Below are positions 27,004 through 36,176 of a DNA stretch of 64,000 nucleotides, piece by piece (position 1 is the first letter of the stretch; the number at the start of each line of letters is the position of its first letter). This stretch comes from Vibrio sp. 99-70-13A1 (lineage in GTDB: Bacteria > Pseudomonadota > Gammaproteobacteria > Enterobacterales > Vibrionaceae), in assembly GCF_013114625.1 (NCBI RefSeq), contig NZ_VTXD01000003.1:1-64000 (forward strand), given 5' to 3'. The position numbers were made by a program, and so were the translations under genes. The notes below the pieces were generated by a model that made no database searches, was not told the origin of the DNA, and saw only the letters and a list, made by a program, of their open reading frames with translations.

Positions 27004-27121
27004 ATGCTCAAATCACAGAAAACGCTCATAAACGAAAATAAAAAGTGACCAAAAACGAAAGTTCATATAGGATTTGTTTATGTTCTAAAATGCTCGTTCG
27101 CTCACGAAGGAATCAGAAATT

Positions 27122-28711
27122 ATGAGTGCTCAACAAAATAATTCAAAAAATAGCCAATCCTCCACTTTAGATTTAATCGTGATCGGTGGCGGCATTAATG
27201 GCGCAGGTATCGCAGCAGATGCAGCAGGTCGAGGTCTTAATGTTGGTTTGTATGAAGCCAATGACTTTGCATCAGCGACGTCTTCTGCCAGTTCTAAACT
27301 CATCCATGGTGGTCTGCGCTACCTAGAGCATTATGAATTCCGTTTAGTTTCGGAAGCACTCGCTGAGCGTGAAGTGCTATTAAGAAAAGCACCGCATGTT
27401 GCACAGCCTATGCGTTTTCGTTTACCTCATCGCCCATTTTTACGCCCAGCATGGATGATCCGCTGTGGCTTATTCCTTTACGATAATTTAGGTAAACGCA
27501 CGACTCTTCCTGGTAGTAAAACAGTCAATTTAGCAAAGTCAGGGCTACTCAAACCGGAAATGAAAACAGGATTTGAGTATTCAGATTGTTGGGTCGACGA
27601 TGCGCGTATGGTGCTTCTCAATGTGTTAGCAGCAAAAGAAAACAACGCAGAAGTTCGTAACTACTGCCGCGTAGAGAAAGCCCACCGTGAAGGCGATATT
27701 TGGCATGTGACGATTCATGATGTCGTGACGGATGAGCGCTTTGAACGCAAAGCAAAAGCGTTAGTAAATGCAGCAGGACCTTGGGTGAAGCAGTTCTTTG
27801 ACGATGGTTTAGAGCAAGAATCACCACGTAATATTCGCTTAATCAAAGGCTCACACATTGTTGTCCCTCGTATTCACAATGAGCCACAAGCCTATATCTT
27901 GCAAAATAAAGACAACCGCATTGTTTTTATGATCCCTTATCTAGATAAGTTTTCAATCATCGGAACCACCGATCTAGAGTACAAAGGTGATCCACGTGAA
28001 GTCGCTATTTCTGATGATGAAGTGGATTACTTAGTCGATATCGTTAATCAGCACTTTGTCGAACAGTTAACTCGTGAAGATGTGGTGTGGACTTACAGTG
28101 GCGTAAGACCATTGTGTGATGACGAATCTGACTCGCCACAAGCGATTACTCGTGACTACACTTTAGAGCTGGATGCAGAACTTGACCAAGCACCACTACT
28201 TTCTGTCTTTGGTGGAAAGCTAACGACTTACCGTAAGTTAGGGGAAGCTGCACTTAAAAAACTCAGCCCTTACCTTCCCAATATGGGAACACCATGGACT
28301 GCAAATGACACGCTGCCTGGCGGTAACTTTAGCTGTAGCCGTGAGCAACTTGCTGAAATGATCCATTCAAAATACGAGTGGATGTCTGAAGCTTTACTGC
28401 TGCGTTACGTTACTCAATTTGGCACGTTAACGTGGAATTTACTGGAGGGTGTGAACACCCCTGAAGACCTAGGCATTACTTTTTCAGATGAAGCAAATGG
28501 CGTGTACCAGATTGAGATTGATTACTTGATCAACCAAGAGATGGCTGTAACAGATGAAGATATTCTATGGCGCCGTACGAAATTAGGGCTGTACCTCAGT
28601 GATGTGGAGCAAACAACCATTTCTCAATACGTGAAAGACAAAAGTGCAAAGGATGTAGGCGTACAAACAAAAGACCCGAAAAAGGTCGTGGAGTTTTCAC
28701 AAGTGGGATAA
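27122..28711 (+). CDS. glpD: aerobic glycerol-3-phosphate dehydrogenase
   Basis: 529 residues, FAD-dependent, membrane-associated. The FAD-binding GGGINGAG lies at residues 22-29, then SSASSKLIHGGLRYLEHYEF, the DAO signature. LLSVFGGKLTTYRKLGEAAL is the conserved C-terminal FAD contact. It oxidises glycerol-3-phosphate to dihydroxyacetone phosphate and feeds the quinone pool, completing the pathway begun by glpF and glpK. Confidence 0.96.
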   Translation: MSAQQNNSKNSQSSTLDLIVIGGGINGAGIAADAAGRGLNVGLYEANDFASATSSASSKLIHGGLRYLEHYEFRLVSEALAEREVLLRKAPHVAQPMRFRLPHRPFLRPAWMIRCGLFLYDNLGKRTTLPGSKTVNLAKSGLLKPEMKTGFEYSDCWVDDARMVLLNVLAAKENNAEVRNYCRVEKAHREGDIWHVTIHDVVTDERFERKAKALVNAAGPWVKQFFDDGLEQESPRNIRLIKGSHIVVPRIHNEPQAYILQNKDNRIVFMIPYLDKFSIIGTTDLEYKGDPREVAISDDEVDYLVDIVNQHFVEQLTREDVVWTYSGVRPLCDDESDSPQAITRDYTLELDAELDQAPLLSVFGGKLTTYRKLGEAALKKLSPYLPNMGTPWTANDTLPGGNFSCSREQLAEMIHSKYEWMSEALLLRYVTQFGTLTWNLLEGVNTPEDLGITFSDEANGVYQIEIDYLINQEMAVTDEDILWRRTKLGLYLSDVEQTTISQYVKDKSAKDVGVQTKDPKKVVEFSQVG

Positions 28712-28810
28712 CGGCAAGTTCATGCTTGAATGAGCATTCCCTAGGCCGCTAACTGCATTAAACAAGAAGGCACTTTCACTTTGAAATAACCATTTTCTAA
28801 AGTGAGGTGC

Positions 28811-28880
28811 CTTCTATCTTCTATCTTCTATCTTCTATCTTCTATCTTCTATCTTCTATCTTCTATCTTCTATCTTCTAT
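28811..28880. repeat. 7-bp tandem repeat, CTTCTAT x10
   Basis: Ten exact copies (70 bp) in the 333-bp gap between glpD and the monooxygenase gene. This is the largest simple repeat in the window. The rest of the gap holds the promoter side of the next gene and no other gene. Confidence 0.97.
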
Positions 28881-29044
28881 CCAAAGCCTAATAGTACCGA
28901 TTCAATTATCAATTTAAATTTGATAATGATTCAAATACTACCCTGTTTATTGAATCGATAACTATCGCTATTATTTACTCCATCAACACGGCACACACAT
29001 CCCACACCGTGAAAAACAATGAATCAGAATTCGAGGAAACTAAT

Positions 29045-29335
29045 ATGACTACACTGACTATTATTGCGAACATCGTTGCTAATGAAGATAAAATTGAGCT
29101 TGTAAAAGCAGAGCTGCTTAAATTAATTGATATCACCCGTGCTGAAGAAGGCTGTATTAACTACGATCTTCACCAAGATAATGAGAACCCAGCCCACTTC
29201 ACTTTCTATGAAAACTGGACATCTCGTGAACTTTGGCAAACACACATGGGCAATACTCACCTTGCTGAATACATGGCAGCAACAGAGGGTGCAGTAGCAT
29301 CATTTACGCTAAACGAAATGACAAAAATTGCTTAA
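29045..29335 (+). CDS. antibiotic-biosynthesis monooxygenase-domain (ABM/YgiN-like) protein
   Basis: 96 residues from the ATG at 29045, preceded by GAGGAAACTAAT; an upstream extension exists. It has the dimeric ferredoxin-like ABM fold pattern: LIDITRAEEGCINYDLHQDNE, FTFYENWTSRELWQTH, and a C-terminal helix. Relatives include YgiN quinol monooxygenase and heme-degrading enzymes. It is divergent in function from its TetR neighbour, which lies beyond a terminator. Confidence 0.85.
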   Translation: MTTLTIIANIVANEDKIELVKAELLKLIDITRAEEGCINYDLHQDNENPAHFTFYENWTSRELWQTHMGNTHLAEYMAATEGAVASFTLNEMTKIA

Positions 29336-29391
29336 CTCATTTGGATATTCAGCGTTGAATAAAGCTACCCGAAATGGCTAGCTTCAGAGAC

Positions 29392-29424
29392 AAAAAGACC
29401 ACGCTTTTATGCATGGTCTTTTCT
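29392..29424 (+). terminator. terminator after the ABM gene
   Basis: AAAAGACCA pairs with TGGTCTTTT. Confidence 0.7.
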
Positions 29425-29500
29425 ATGTTTGATTCTTAATAGTGGCGACAGATTAACAAGTCGATTAAACAATCGACTTTATAAGCAGGCGCTTATTCTA

Positions 29501-30085
29501 TTAAAATGGGTGATATTTAAAAATATCCTCAATCATGTCATTGAGCTGAGCTTGACCTTTATTGGCCCGAGCATAAGTTCTTAAACCCATAATCTGAATT
29601 TGAACATGCCTTGCTAGCTGCTTGGGATCTTTATCTTGAGAAACTTCGCCTTGCTCTTGTGCAAGTTCAATGACTTGTAAGAAAGCAGTTTCCATCACCC
29701 CTAACAAACGTTGAGCTTCTGCTAATACCTCAGAATTCTCTTCGGTTAATTCAGATATGGTTTTCGCCAGCAAACACATTCCACTTGGTGCGGTTGCTGA
29801 TTTATCAATTATGGTATGACGAACAAATAACTTTAATGCTTGCAGTGGCGAGCCTGCTTCTTGTTGGCATTGAGCTAAATGCGCTAATCCCATGTCTGCG
29901 TATTCCGCTAACGCTTCTTTAAACAGACCTTCCTTGCTTCCAAAGCTTGCATAAATACTGCCTGGTCTCATGTCTATGACATCTTGAAGGTTGCGCATCG
30001 AAGTGCCATGAAAGCCTTTTTCCCAATACAAGTTGGTCGCTTTTTGGATAACCTCTTCTCGATTAAACTTTGCTGTATTCGCCAT
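29501..30085 (-). CDS. TetR family repressor divergent from SDR
   Basis: 194 residues from the ATG at 30085; the frame runs back to 30121 but would cover the operator. Helix-turn-helix: GFHGTSMRNLQDVIDMRPGSIYASFGSKEGLF. The C-terminal half (VRHTIIDKSATAPSGMCLLAKT) is of the group that controls oxidoreductases responding to electrophiles (NemR/AcuR-like). A TGAACA/TGTTCA dyad lies just upstream. The likely target is the divergent SDR gene. Confidence 0.85.
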   Translation of the reverse strand: MANTAKFNREEVIQKATNLYWEKGFHGTSMRNLQDVIDMRPGSIYASFGSKEGLFKEALAEYADMGLAHLAQCQQEAGSPLQALKLFVRHTIIDKSATAPSGMCLLAKTISELTEENSEVLAEAQRLLGVMETAFLQVIELAQEQGEVSQDKDPKQLARHVQIQIMGLRTYARANKGQAQLNDMIEDIFKYHPF

Positions 30086-30106
30086 TGTTCTACCACTTAG
30101 TAAATC

Positions 30107-30120
30107 TGAACATCTGTTCA
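30107..30120. promoter_or_regulatory. TetR operator candidate
   Basis: TGAACATCTGTTCA, perfect six-base arms around TC, 22 bp before the TetR start, in the gap to the divergent SDR gene. Confidence 0.55.
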
Positions 30121-30295
30121 ATTTTATCGATTATAATAATAAAGATCCACACCCATTTATTATTAACCAAATCTATAATCTGTTTAATGATCATAACTCA
30201 TTATCAAAATTACTGTTCCTTGTTATTCTTTACCTCAGCAATACAACACATATTAAAACGTAGGGTAAACCCTGCTTCTCAATAAGGAACGAATA

Positions 30296-31126
30296 ATGCA
30301 AAAAGTTATCCTAATTACAGGCGCTACTGATGGTATTGGTTTTGAAACAGCAAAAGTGCTTGTTGAGCAAGGTCACCGAGTTTTAGTCCACGGACGCAAC
30401 CCTGCGAAACTAAAAGAAGTTGAGTCTAAGCTTGCTAGTCTTGCAACTAAAAGCAATGCGATTATTGAAAGCTATGTGGCAGACCTGTCTAGCTTAAGCG
30501 ACACGGTTGCTCTTGCCGATTCACTTAAAGAAAAACACACGAAAATTGATGTGTTGATTAATAATGCGGGGGTCTTCAACACTGCTAACCCAACGACAAA
30601 AGATGGCATTGATGTTCGTTTCGCTGTAAACACTATTGCACCTTACCTGCTCACATTACGCTTACTGCCTTTACTGGGTGAAACCAGCCGAGTCGTTAAC
30701 CTTTCATCGGCAGCACAATCCACCATTAGTGTTGATGCTATTGCCGGTAAAAAATCACTATCAGATGGCGAAGCTTATGCGCAAAGTAAGTTAGCAATTA
30801 CTATGTGGACTCGAGAGTTAGCAGAAAAAGTAGTGAAGCAAGAACTCAACGGTAAAGGACCAATGATCGTCGCGGTAAACCCTGCATCAATGCTAGGCAG
30901 TAAGATGGTAAAAGATGCCTATGGCGTTGCGGGCGGTGACTTAAGCATCGGCTCTGATATTTTAGTAAGAGCGGCTTTAAGTGATGAGTTTGCTAATGCT
31001 TCAGGTCTTTACTTTGACAATGACAGAGGCGTATTTAGCAAGCCACACCCAGACGCTTTAAATGACGATAAAGTACGTAACGTTGTTCAAGCTATTGACG
31101 GTGTTATCGATTCTATTCTTGCTTAG
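30296..31126 (+). CDS. short-chain dehydrogenase/reductase
   Basis: 276 residues. Rossmann TGATDGIG (8-15), INNAG in the fourth strand, catalytic Ser in VVNLSSAAQ, and the YAQSK pair. The C-terminal substrate loop is the extended type found in retinol-dehydrogenase/WWOX-like members. The substrate is unknown. Ribosome binding site AAGGAA. Likely induced through the divergent TetR. Confidence 0.88.
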   Translation: MQKVILITGATDGIGFETAKVLVEQGHRVLVHGRNPAKLKEVESKLASLATKSNAIIESYVADLSSLSDTVALADSLKEKHTKIDVLINNAGVFNTANPTTKDGIDVRFAVNTIAPYLLTLRLLPLLGETSRVVNLSSAAQSTISVDAIAGKKSLSDGEAYAQSKLAITMWTRELAEKVVKQELNGKGPMIVAVNPASMLGSKMVKDAYGVAGGDLSIGSDILVRAALSDEFANASGLYFDNDRGVFSKPHPDALNDDKVRNVVQAIDGVIDSILA

Positions 31127-31152
31127 TTTCGTTTCGTTTAAATATTGATTTC

Positions 31153-31191
31153 ACCAACAAAAAAGCCTCATAACGAGGCTTTTTTGTTGGT
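31153..31191. terminator. bidirectional terminator after SDR
   Basis: A long perfect stem, ACCAACAAAAAAGCCTC against its complement around ATAAC, with T tracts in both directions. Confidence 0.88.
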
Positions 31192-31247
31192 ATTAATTAA
31201 ACCGAAATCAGTAGCCAGTAATTCAGTTTAATAAAAACTTTGAGGAG

Positions 31248-31484
31248 TTAACCCACCAAACGCTGATGCAGTGAATCTTTCAGCACCGCTCTATCATGCT
31301 TCATTTGGTGCATTTCACCATCATCAATTGGAGAGCCATTTAGCTCAAGTTTACGTATTTCTTTATCAAGCTCATCATATTTCGCCATGTCATTTGCAAA
31401 CACTTCGTCTGTTTTTACCAAACTCGCAATTGCATCTTTCATTTCTGGAAATTCGCTTAGAAGAGAGTGATTTTCACCTAGCAT
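31248..31484 (-). CDS. YdcH-like DUF465 protein (copy 1)
   Basis: 78 residues, a small helical hairpin protein: a first helix with ENHSLLSEFPEMKDAI, then KYDELDKEIRKLELNGSPIDD and a second coiled helix. This matches DUF465/YdcH. The function is unknown. A close paralogue is at 49451-49711 and shares the NENH, LE-x-x-GSPIDD and HxLK core. Monocistronic. Confidence 0.85.
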   Translation of the reverse strand: MLGENHSLLSEFPEMKDAIASLVKTDEVFANDMAKYDELDKEIRKLELNGSPIDDGEMHQMKHDRAVLKDSLHQRLVG

Positions 31485-31668
31485 AGAGACCCCTTTGATC
31501 GATAAATAAACCTATTGATAGCTTCTTCAAGCCTTCAATGATTTACCATAGCAATTGCAATAATGAACAAATGAGACCTAGGGCACAGCATGAGATAAAG
31601 GTCATACAACGACGAAATTAACAAGTATTTAACTTTAAAAGTCCTTGCAATGCAGTCTTTAAGTCGCC

Positions 31669-32229
31669 TTAATCGAACAGTTCAATAACAAGCTTATTAT
31701 TTTTAATCACTAGATTAGGTTCCGCTGTTTTTATTAGCGCTTCTTGAACCTTAGCCCCATCCAATTTATAAACAGGATGCTGAGATAAAGCTTGCCCTAT
31801 CATCGCAACGGCTGGCTTTAATAAAGTTTTCACTTCAGGCGTCAAGCCCTGGCTATGCTCTTCCAGTTTTTCAAGCCTTAATGATTTCAGAAACACTTCC
31901 CCTGTTTCTTGATTGTATTCAGGGACAGCACTAAATTCGATATCTAAATCCAACCCCATATTCGGTGAGCTCAAGATCTGAATCAAAGCACTGGTGTTTG
32001 CAAAAACAGACACTCGCTCTGCCTCTTCTCGCCCAATTTTTACACGAAGATCTTCAACCGAGACTTGTGCATACATAACATTTTGAACACCAACCGATTG
32101 TTCAAGGCTGACATTATCTTGTAGGTATTGGGTCATGTCATTTTCAGTAATGTTGTAGCTTACACATCCGCCCAGCGTGAACGCTGAAAATAATACGAAT
32201 GTTGATCGACACGCTTTAAAAAATTCCAT
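31669..32229 (-). CDS. YceB-like DUF1439 lipoprotein
   Basis: 186 residues from the ATG at 32229 (the frame extends 15 bases further). Signal peptide and lipobox FTLGGC. The mature part has TENDMTQYLQ, VSVEDLRVKIGREEAERV and a C-terminal INNKLVIE-like strand, closely parallel to E. coli YceB. Family members are outer-membrane lipoproteins of the lipid-binding TULIP-like fold, role unsettled. Not in an obvious operon. Confidence 0.8.
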   Translation of the reverse strand: MEFFKACRSTFVLFSAFTLGGCVSYNITENDMTQYLQDNVSLEQSVGVQNVMYAQVSVEDLRVKIGREEAERVSVFANTSALIQILSSPNMGLDLDIEFSAVPEYNQETGEVFLKSLRLEKLEEHSQGLTPEVKTLLKPAVAMIGQALSQHPVYKLDGAKVQEALIKTAEPNLVIKNNKLVIELFD

Positions 32230-32285
32230 CGTAGTTCTTATCATTCAACACCACTCTTTAAGTTTATCCGCCATAAGTTTATCCG

Positions 32286-32846
32286 CTATAAGTTTACTAA
32301 AGCCAAGCAATATAGGTGAAGTGACCCACTCAGCATATCAGGCGTTAAAGGCGCAGAAGTTTGATTACAATTCAAAGCCAATGCATAGCCATGAAGATAG
32401 TCCACCAGCAGCTCTAACGCGCGCTTTTTGTTTTCATCACTTAAGGATAGCGGGCTTAGCACATTATCAAAACGTTCACTAAAGACATCTGAAGGGCCCA
32501 ATGCTTCCATCTTCAATAAAGTCTCAAGCAGACCTGGGTACTGGTTTAACAGCGATACATAGCTCACACACAGTAAATTAAGCTCATGCTGCCAATCTAC
32601 ATTCGATTTAGGCTGGTAAATGTCGCTCATAAGAGAAACCGTAATCGATTCAAGTAACGCATTCTTATTTTCAAAATAATGGTAAATCGCCATCGCATCG
32701 ACACCTAACTGCGTGGCTAATCCTCTAATACTGGGGACCTTCCCACTTTCACGCATCAATTGCTTCGCTGTATCTAAAATCAACGTAGCGCTTAATTGGC
32801 TGCCAGATCCTTTAGGGCGCCCTCTCTTTTTCTCCTTGACAGACAT
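32286..32846 (-). CDS. TetR family regulator divergent from a RibD/DHFR-like gene
   Basis: 186 residues. The basic N-terminal tail KKRGRPKGSG precedes a helix-turn-helix (SIRGLATQLGVDAMAIYHYFENK). The KKRGRPKG tail is typical of DNA minor-groove contact. The C-terminal half is TetR_C-like with little signature. A 13-bp dyad lies between it and the oppositely read reductase-like gene. Confidence 0.83.
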   Translation of the reverse strand: MSVKEKKRGRPKGSGSQLSATLILDTAKQLMRESGKVPSIRGLATQLGVDAMAIYHYFENKNALLESITVSLMSDIYQPKSNVDWQHELNLLCVSYVSLLNQYPGLLETLLKMEALGPSDVFSERFDNVLSPLSLSDENKKRALELLVDYLHGYALALNCNQTSAPLTPDMLSGSLHLYCLALVNL

Positions 32847-32876
32847 TAACTCCCCCTCTTAAACTTTACATTAATT

Positions 32877-32889
32877 TCTACACTGTAGA
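32877..32889. promoter_or_regulatory. TetR operator candidate
   Basis: TCTACACTGTAGA, perfect six-base arms around a central C, 30 bp upstream of the TetR start and 64 bp upstream of the reductase start. Confidence 0.55.
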
Positions 32890-32952
32890 TTTATTGTATC
32901 AGTGATCAACCAAAAACCAAAAACCAAATTTAACCTGAAACTGGAGCAAACC

Positions 32953-33489
32953 ATGTCAAACATCGTATTTATTGCCACAAGCCTAGACGGGTATATTGCC
33001 GACAAAGAAGGCGGTTTAGACTGGCTACATGCAGTTCCTAACCCAGAAGGAAACGACATGGGTTACAACGCGCATTCTGACCGTATCGATGCTCTTTTAA
33101 TGGGAAGAAATACCATGGATATGGTACTCAGTTTTGGCATTGATTGGCCTTATACAAAGCCAGTGTATGTGTTGTCTAACACACTGACACAAGTACCAGA
33201 GTCACTTGAAGGTAAGGTGTTCTTAATCAGCGGAGAACTCAATCAGATTATTAAAACATTGAATGAAAAGGGATTTAACGATCTTTACATTGATGGTGGA
33301 TTAACCATTCAGAATTTTTTGAAGGAAGATTTAATTGATGAACTGATTATCTCGACGATTCCAGTTCTTTTAGGTGGTGGCTCACCTTTATTTGGTGAAC
33401 TCGTGAAGCCTTTGGACTTTCAGCTACAAAGCTCTACAACTTATCTAGACGCTATTGTGCAAAGTCACTTTATACGTAAGCGTTTTTAG
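32953..33489 (+). CDS. RibD C-terminal/dihydrofolate reductase-like protein
   Basis: 178 residues from the ATG at 32953 (GGAG upstream). IVFIATSLDGYIADKEGGLDWL is the N-terminal strand-loop of the RibD_C/YyaP-YwjB family. ALLMGRNTMDMV and the C-terminal IPVLLGGGSPLFGEL match the NADPH-binding elements. It is a putative pteridine or flavin-type reductase; the substrate is unknown. Probably under the divergent TetR. Confidence 0.85.
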   Translation: MSNIVFIATSLDGYIADKEGGLDWLHAVPNPEGNDMGYNAHSDRIDALLMGRNTMDMVLSFGIDWPYTKPVYVLSNTLTQVPESLEGKVFLISGELNQIIKTLNEKGFNDLYIDGGLTIQNFLKEDLIDELIISTIPVLLGGGSPLFGELVKPLDFQLQSSTTYLDAIVQSHFIRKRF

Positions 33490-33588
33490 TTGAGCCAAAA
33501 TGAGTAAAACTTGATTTCCCTCTACCTTGCCTTACTCTAAAGTAGTATTATTTATGGGACTTCATTCTAAATAGATATTTAAAAACAC

Positions 33589-34086
33589 ATGAGACTTTTA
33601 GTAGATAAAACCGGTGAGCAGTTTTTACAGATACTGGATGAATTCGGCGACGTTATCACCGTCCAATTCATTAGTAATGAGGGTATTCGTAAAGGGAAAC
33701 CTTTTACTGATTCTATGGCTGGTTTATTTCTTACCGGCTGGAAACCACGCGCTACCTCAACGGCTATTGGCTTAGAGCGCTTCAAACAAGGCAAACTAGA
33801 AGATCCAAAAGTCAGCTTTGCCTTACATCAGCTTTATCCTTTGGGTAGAGACGTAAAACTGCCGAATGGAGAAGTCGCCACCATCGCTAGCTATGCCAAT
33901 ACTCATGCAGATGGCTACTATATGTATGTTCGTATCGACACCGAATTGAAGCACTTCAAAATAACCCCTGAGTGGGTATTACTGCCTTCTCAAGTACTTT
34001 TGGCTTTACCTTTTTATCCTGCGCCGAAAACTCAGCAGGAAATTGATAATATTGATGAGTTTGATTCATGGGCGGGTGGGTTTTAA
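33589..34086 (+). CDS. conserved-looking hypothetical protein
   Basis: 165 residues, soluble, no signal peptide. I do not recognise the family. Visible elements: VDKTGEQFLQILDEFGD at the start, an LTGWKPRATSTAIGLERFKQG stretch, and a C-terminal acidic FDSWAGGF. It lies 100 bp after the reductase-like gene, so it may be co-transcribed. Codon use is like its neighbours. Confidence 0.55.
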   Translation: MRLLVDKTGEQFLQILDEFGDVITVQFISNEGIRKGKPFTDSMAGLFLTGWKPRATSTAIGLERFKQGKLEDPKVSFALHQLYPLGRDVKLPNGEVATIASYANTHADGYYMYVRIDTELKHFKITPEWVLLPSQVLLALPFYPAPKTQQEIDNIDEFDSWAGGF

Positions 34087-34126
34087 GACGAATGCATACA
34101 GCTTAAATGCTATGTGATTTGTCGCT

Positions 34127-34154
34127 AGTCACTTGTCACTTGTCACTTGTCACT
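34127..34154. repeat. 7-bp tandem repeat over an AraC stop codon
   Basis: Three exact TGTCACT units after one AGTCACT. The TGA stop of the minus-strand AraC gene (34143-34145) is inside a unit. Confidence 0.9.
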
Positions 34155-35012
34155 AGAATGATGGCGAACCAGTGTCTGGGTTTCAACGCCGCCATAGACA
34201 TCAATCGTAAAGTCTCTTTGCTTGGCATAGTTTTGCGGGGTTAACCCTATTTGCTTTTTTAAATGACGAATCAAATGGGGCTGATCGCTAAAGCCAAACA
34301 GATACGCCACTTCCACCCAATCAATATCTTTCAAATCTCTTTGATAGAGGTATTCCAACATCGCTTCTAGCTTTTGCATGGTATGACACTGTTTAAGAGT
34401 CAGCCCAGTTACTCGGCTAAAGCTTCGTTCTAGCGTTCTTTGCGAACAGAATAAAGCGTCTCCCAACTCTGATATTGGGGTATCAGCTAATAAAGGCAAT
34501 ACTTTCCGAGTCAGTTCACTGTGCTTATCTTCTGATGCTTTAGTAACCCAAGGCAGCAAAGCTTGATCTAATATTTTGCAGCATTCATCAGGGTTGCTTT
34601 GAGCCAAATTAATCATCGCATCGTCTGTAATTTGGTAATGGTTCAGCAATGCTTGCTGGCTTTGAGCATGCACATTATCTAGCTGTGGATGAGCGCAATC
34701 TGGCACATTCAATGAATATAACGCCCCAATTTTGAATTTAATACCAAGGTGAATAAACGGCTTGGAGTGATCAAGCTGCAACGTTTCTCTATAGGGAAAT
34801 AGCCAATGGCTGCCTAAACCAGCACGCAAAGCCGACTTTGCTTGATAATGATAAGGCTGGTTTGAAGGCGAAATAATAAAATGAGCGTTGGACTCTGGAT
34901 TCAATTTTGGAAATGCATGGCTATCGCTGTCTGGCTGCTTTTCTATCAGCCAGTAGCACTCGACGTATTTCGCAATTTGAGTAGAACATGGAGGTTGTAT
35001 CCAACTAATCAT
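34143..35012 (-). CDS. AraC family regulator with DUF6597-type sensor
   Basis: 289 residues. The N-terminal half opens ISWIQPPCSTQIAKYVECYWLI, typical of the DUF6597 cupin-like sensor of ligand-responsive AraC proteins, and includes GIKFKIGALYSL. The C-terminal HTH_18 domain has ISELGDALFCSQRTLERSFSR and VAYLFGFSDQPHLIRHLKK. The target is not obvious; the GNAT upstream is transcribed the same way 90 bp away. The stop codon lies in a 7-bp repeat. Confidence 0.85.
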   Translation of the reverse strand: MISWIQPPCSTQIAKYVECYWLIEKQPDSDSHAFPKLNPESNAHFIISPSNQPYHYQAKSALRAGLGSHWLFPYRETLQLDHSKPFIHLGIKFKIGALYSLNVPDCAHPQLDNVHAQSQQALLNHYQITDDAMINLAQSNPDECCKILDQALLPWVTKASEDKHSELTRKVLPLLADTPISELGDALFCSQRTLERSFSRVTGLTLKQCHTMQKLEAMLEYLYQRDLKDIDWVEVAYLFGFSDQPHLIRHLKKQIGLTPQNYAKQRDFTIDVYGGVETQTLVRHHSSDK

Positions 35013-35099
35013 GAGAAACCATGCCTTTAATTTTATGGAGTTGTATTGTTTGGAGCCGTACTATTTTGAGCAATATGGTTTGAAGTAGCACTTGATGAG

Positions 35100-35930
35100 T
35101 TATGACGGTTCAAACTCAAATTGAACAATGCGGTTTTTAGATCGCATGCCAACTCGGCTGATCGCTCTTTGAGCACCAATATTACTCACTTCTGTAGAGC
35201 AAATTGGCGTTAATTGCTTATTTAATGCATGTTCAACCAAGTGCTCTAGAACGCCTGTTGCAATGCCTTTCCCACGTTCAGATTGCGCCACTATCATACC
35301 TAAATCAGCAAATTCTTTTTGAATATCATCAAAGAATCGACACTCACCTGTCGCAACTAGCTGACCTTCAACCCAGTAGCCCCAAAGCTCATCACGCTGA
35401 ATTAGATTTGCAAAATAGCCAGACAGCCATTCTTTAGGCGCACCAATGGCGCTTGCTGCAAAGTCGACAAAATCATCCAACTTCTCAGGCACAGCAAGCT
35501 GCATTGGCAAAGCGTCATTTCTATTATGTTCTTGATCTTTTGATGCTGGTTCGAAACGGTACATCATGGCATTCACGTTAAATGACACCGAATTATCAAG
35601 AGTCATCGCCATGTATTCCGTTTCTGCCGTACTCACAAAGGCGCCATTTAAAGTGCCAATCACTGAGCTATTTCCTTGTGCTATCAAAGTATACAAGTCG
35701 CAAGCTTCAGCTTTCGCAAGTGGTGAAAGGTAAAATTGCAGCAAGTAGTTCTCACCATTTACCACGCAATAACCAACCAGTTGATTGTCTTCATAAAAAC
35801 CGAAATGATCCGACATTGGGACAAACCCGAAGTGCCACATCCCATCTAAAGGAGCGGTTGCAGCAGCAAAATACGCTTGTTTTAGTTCACCAAGTTCACT
35901 GATGGATTCAATCTTTTTAATGTCTAACAT
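35100..35930 (-). CDS. GNAT family N-acetyltransferase
   Basis: 276 residues from the ATG at 35930 (the frame extends to 35951). Two-part protein: the N-terminal 130 residues are a degenerate GNAT-like half (FYEDNQLVGYCVV). The C-terminal part is a working GNAT fold with LGMIVAQSERGKGIATGVLEHLV, in which RGKGIA is the acetyl-CoA pyrophosphate loop. Substrate unknown. It lies upstream of the AraC regulator on the same strand. Confidence 0.83.
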   Translation of the reverse strand: MLDIKKIESISELGELKQAYFAAATAPLDGMWHFGFVPMSDHFGFYEDNQLVGYCVVNGENYLLQFYLSPLAKAEACDLYTLIAQGNSSVIGTLNGAFVSTAETEYMAMTLDNSVSFNVNAMMYRFEPASKDQEHNRNDALPMQLAVPEKLDDFVDFAASAIGAPKEWLSGYFANLIQRDELWGYWVEGQLVATGECRFFDDIQKEFADLGMIVAQSERGKGIATGVLEHLVEHALNKQLTPICSTEVSNIGAQRAISRVGMRSKNRIVQFEFEPS

Positions 35931-36176
35931 CGTAATATTTCTCACGTACATTTTAATTTATGCACGCTAATTCACGTACACGATTCTCAAGTTTTCAGCC
36001 AAAGGCTTCGATACCGAGAATAGTAAAGGCTTCTACTTTCGATAGATTGAACAAAAACGACAACCGAGCTTTTTACCTGCATCAATAGATGCTAAAGCCC
36101 CAACAGAGCGGCAGAACAATTAGATTGATAACACGTTGATTTTATATAAATAATAAGGGACGTTTATAATAAAAAC

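Noticed and set aside
24239..28880. 7-bp repeats as a CRISPR array
   Set aside because: They are contiguous with no spacers, and there are no cas genes.
28911..28936. Fur-box-like AATTTGATAATGATTCAAAT before the ABM gene
   Set aside because: Only the GATAAT-ATT half fits and the region is simply AT-rich; no iron-related gene follows.
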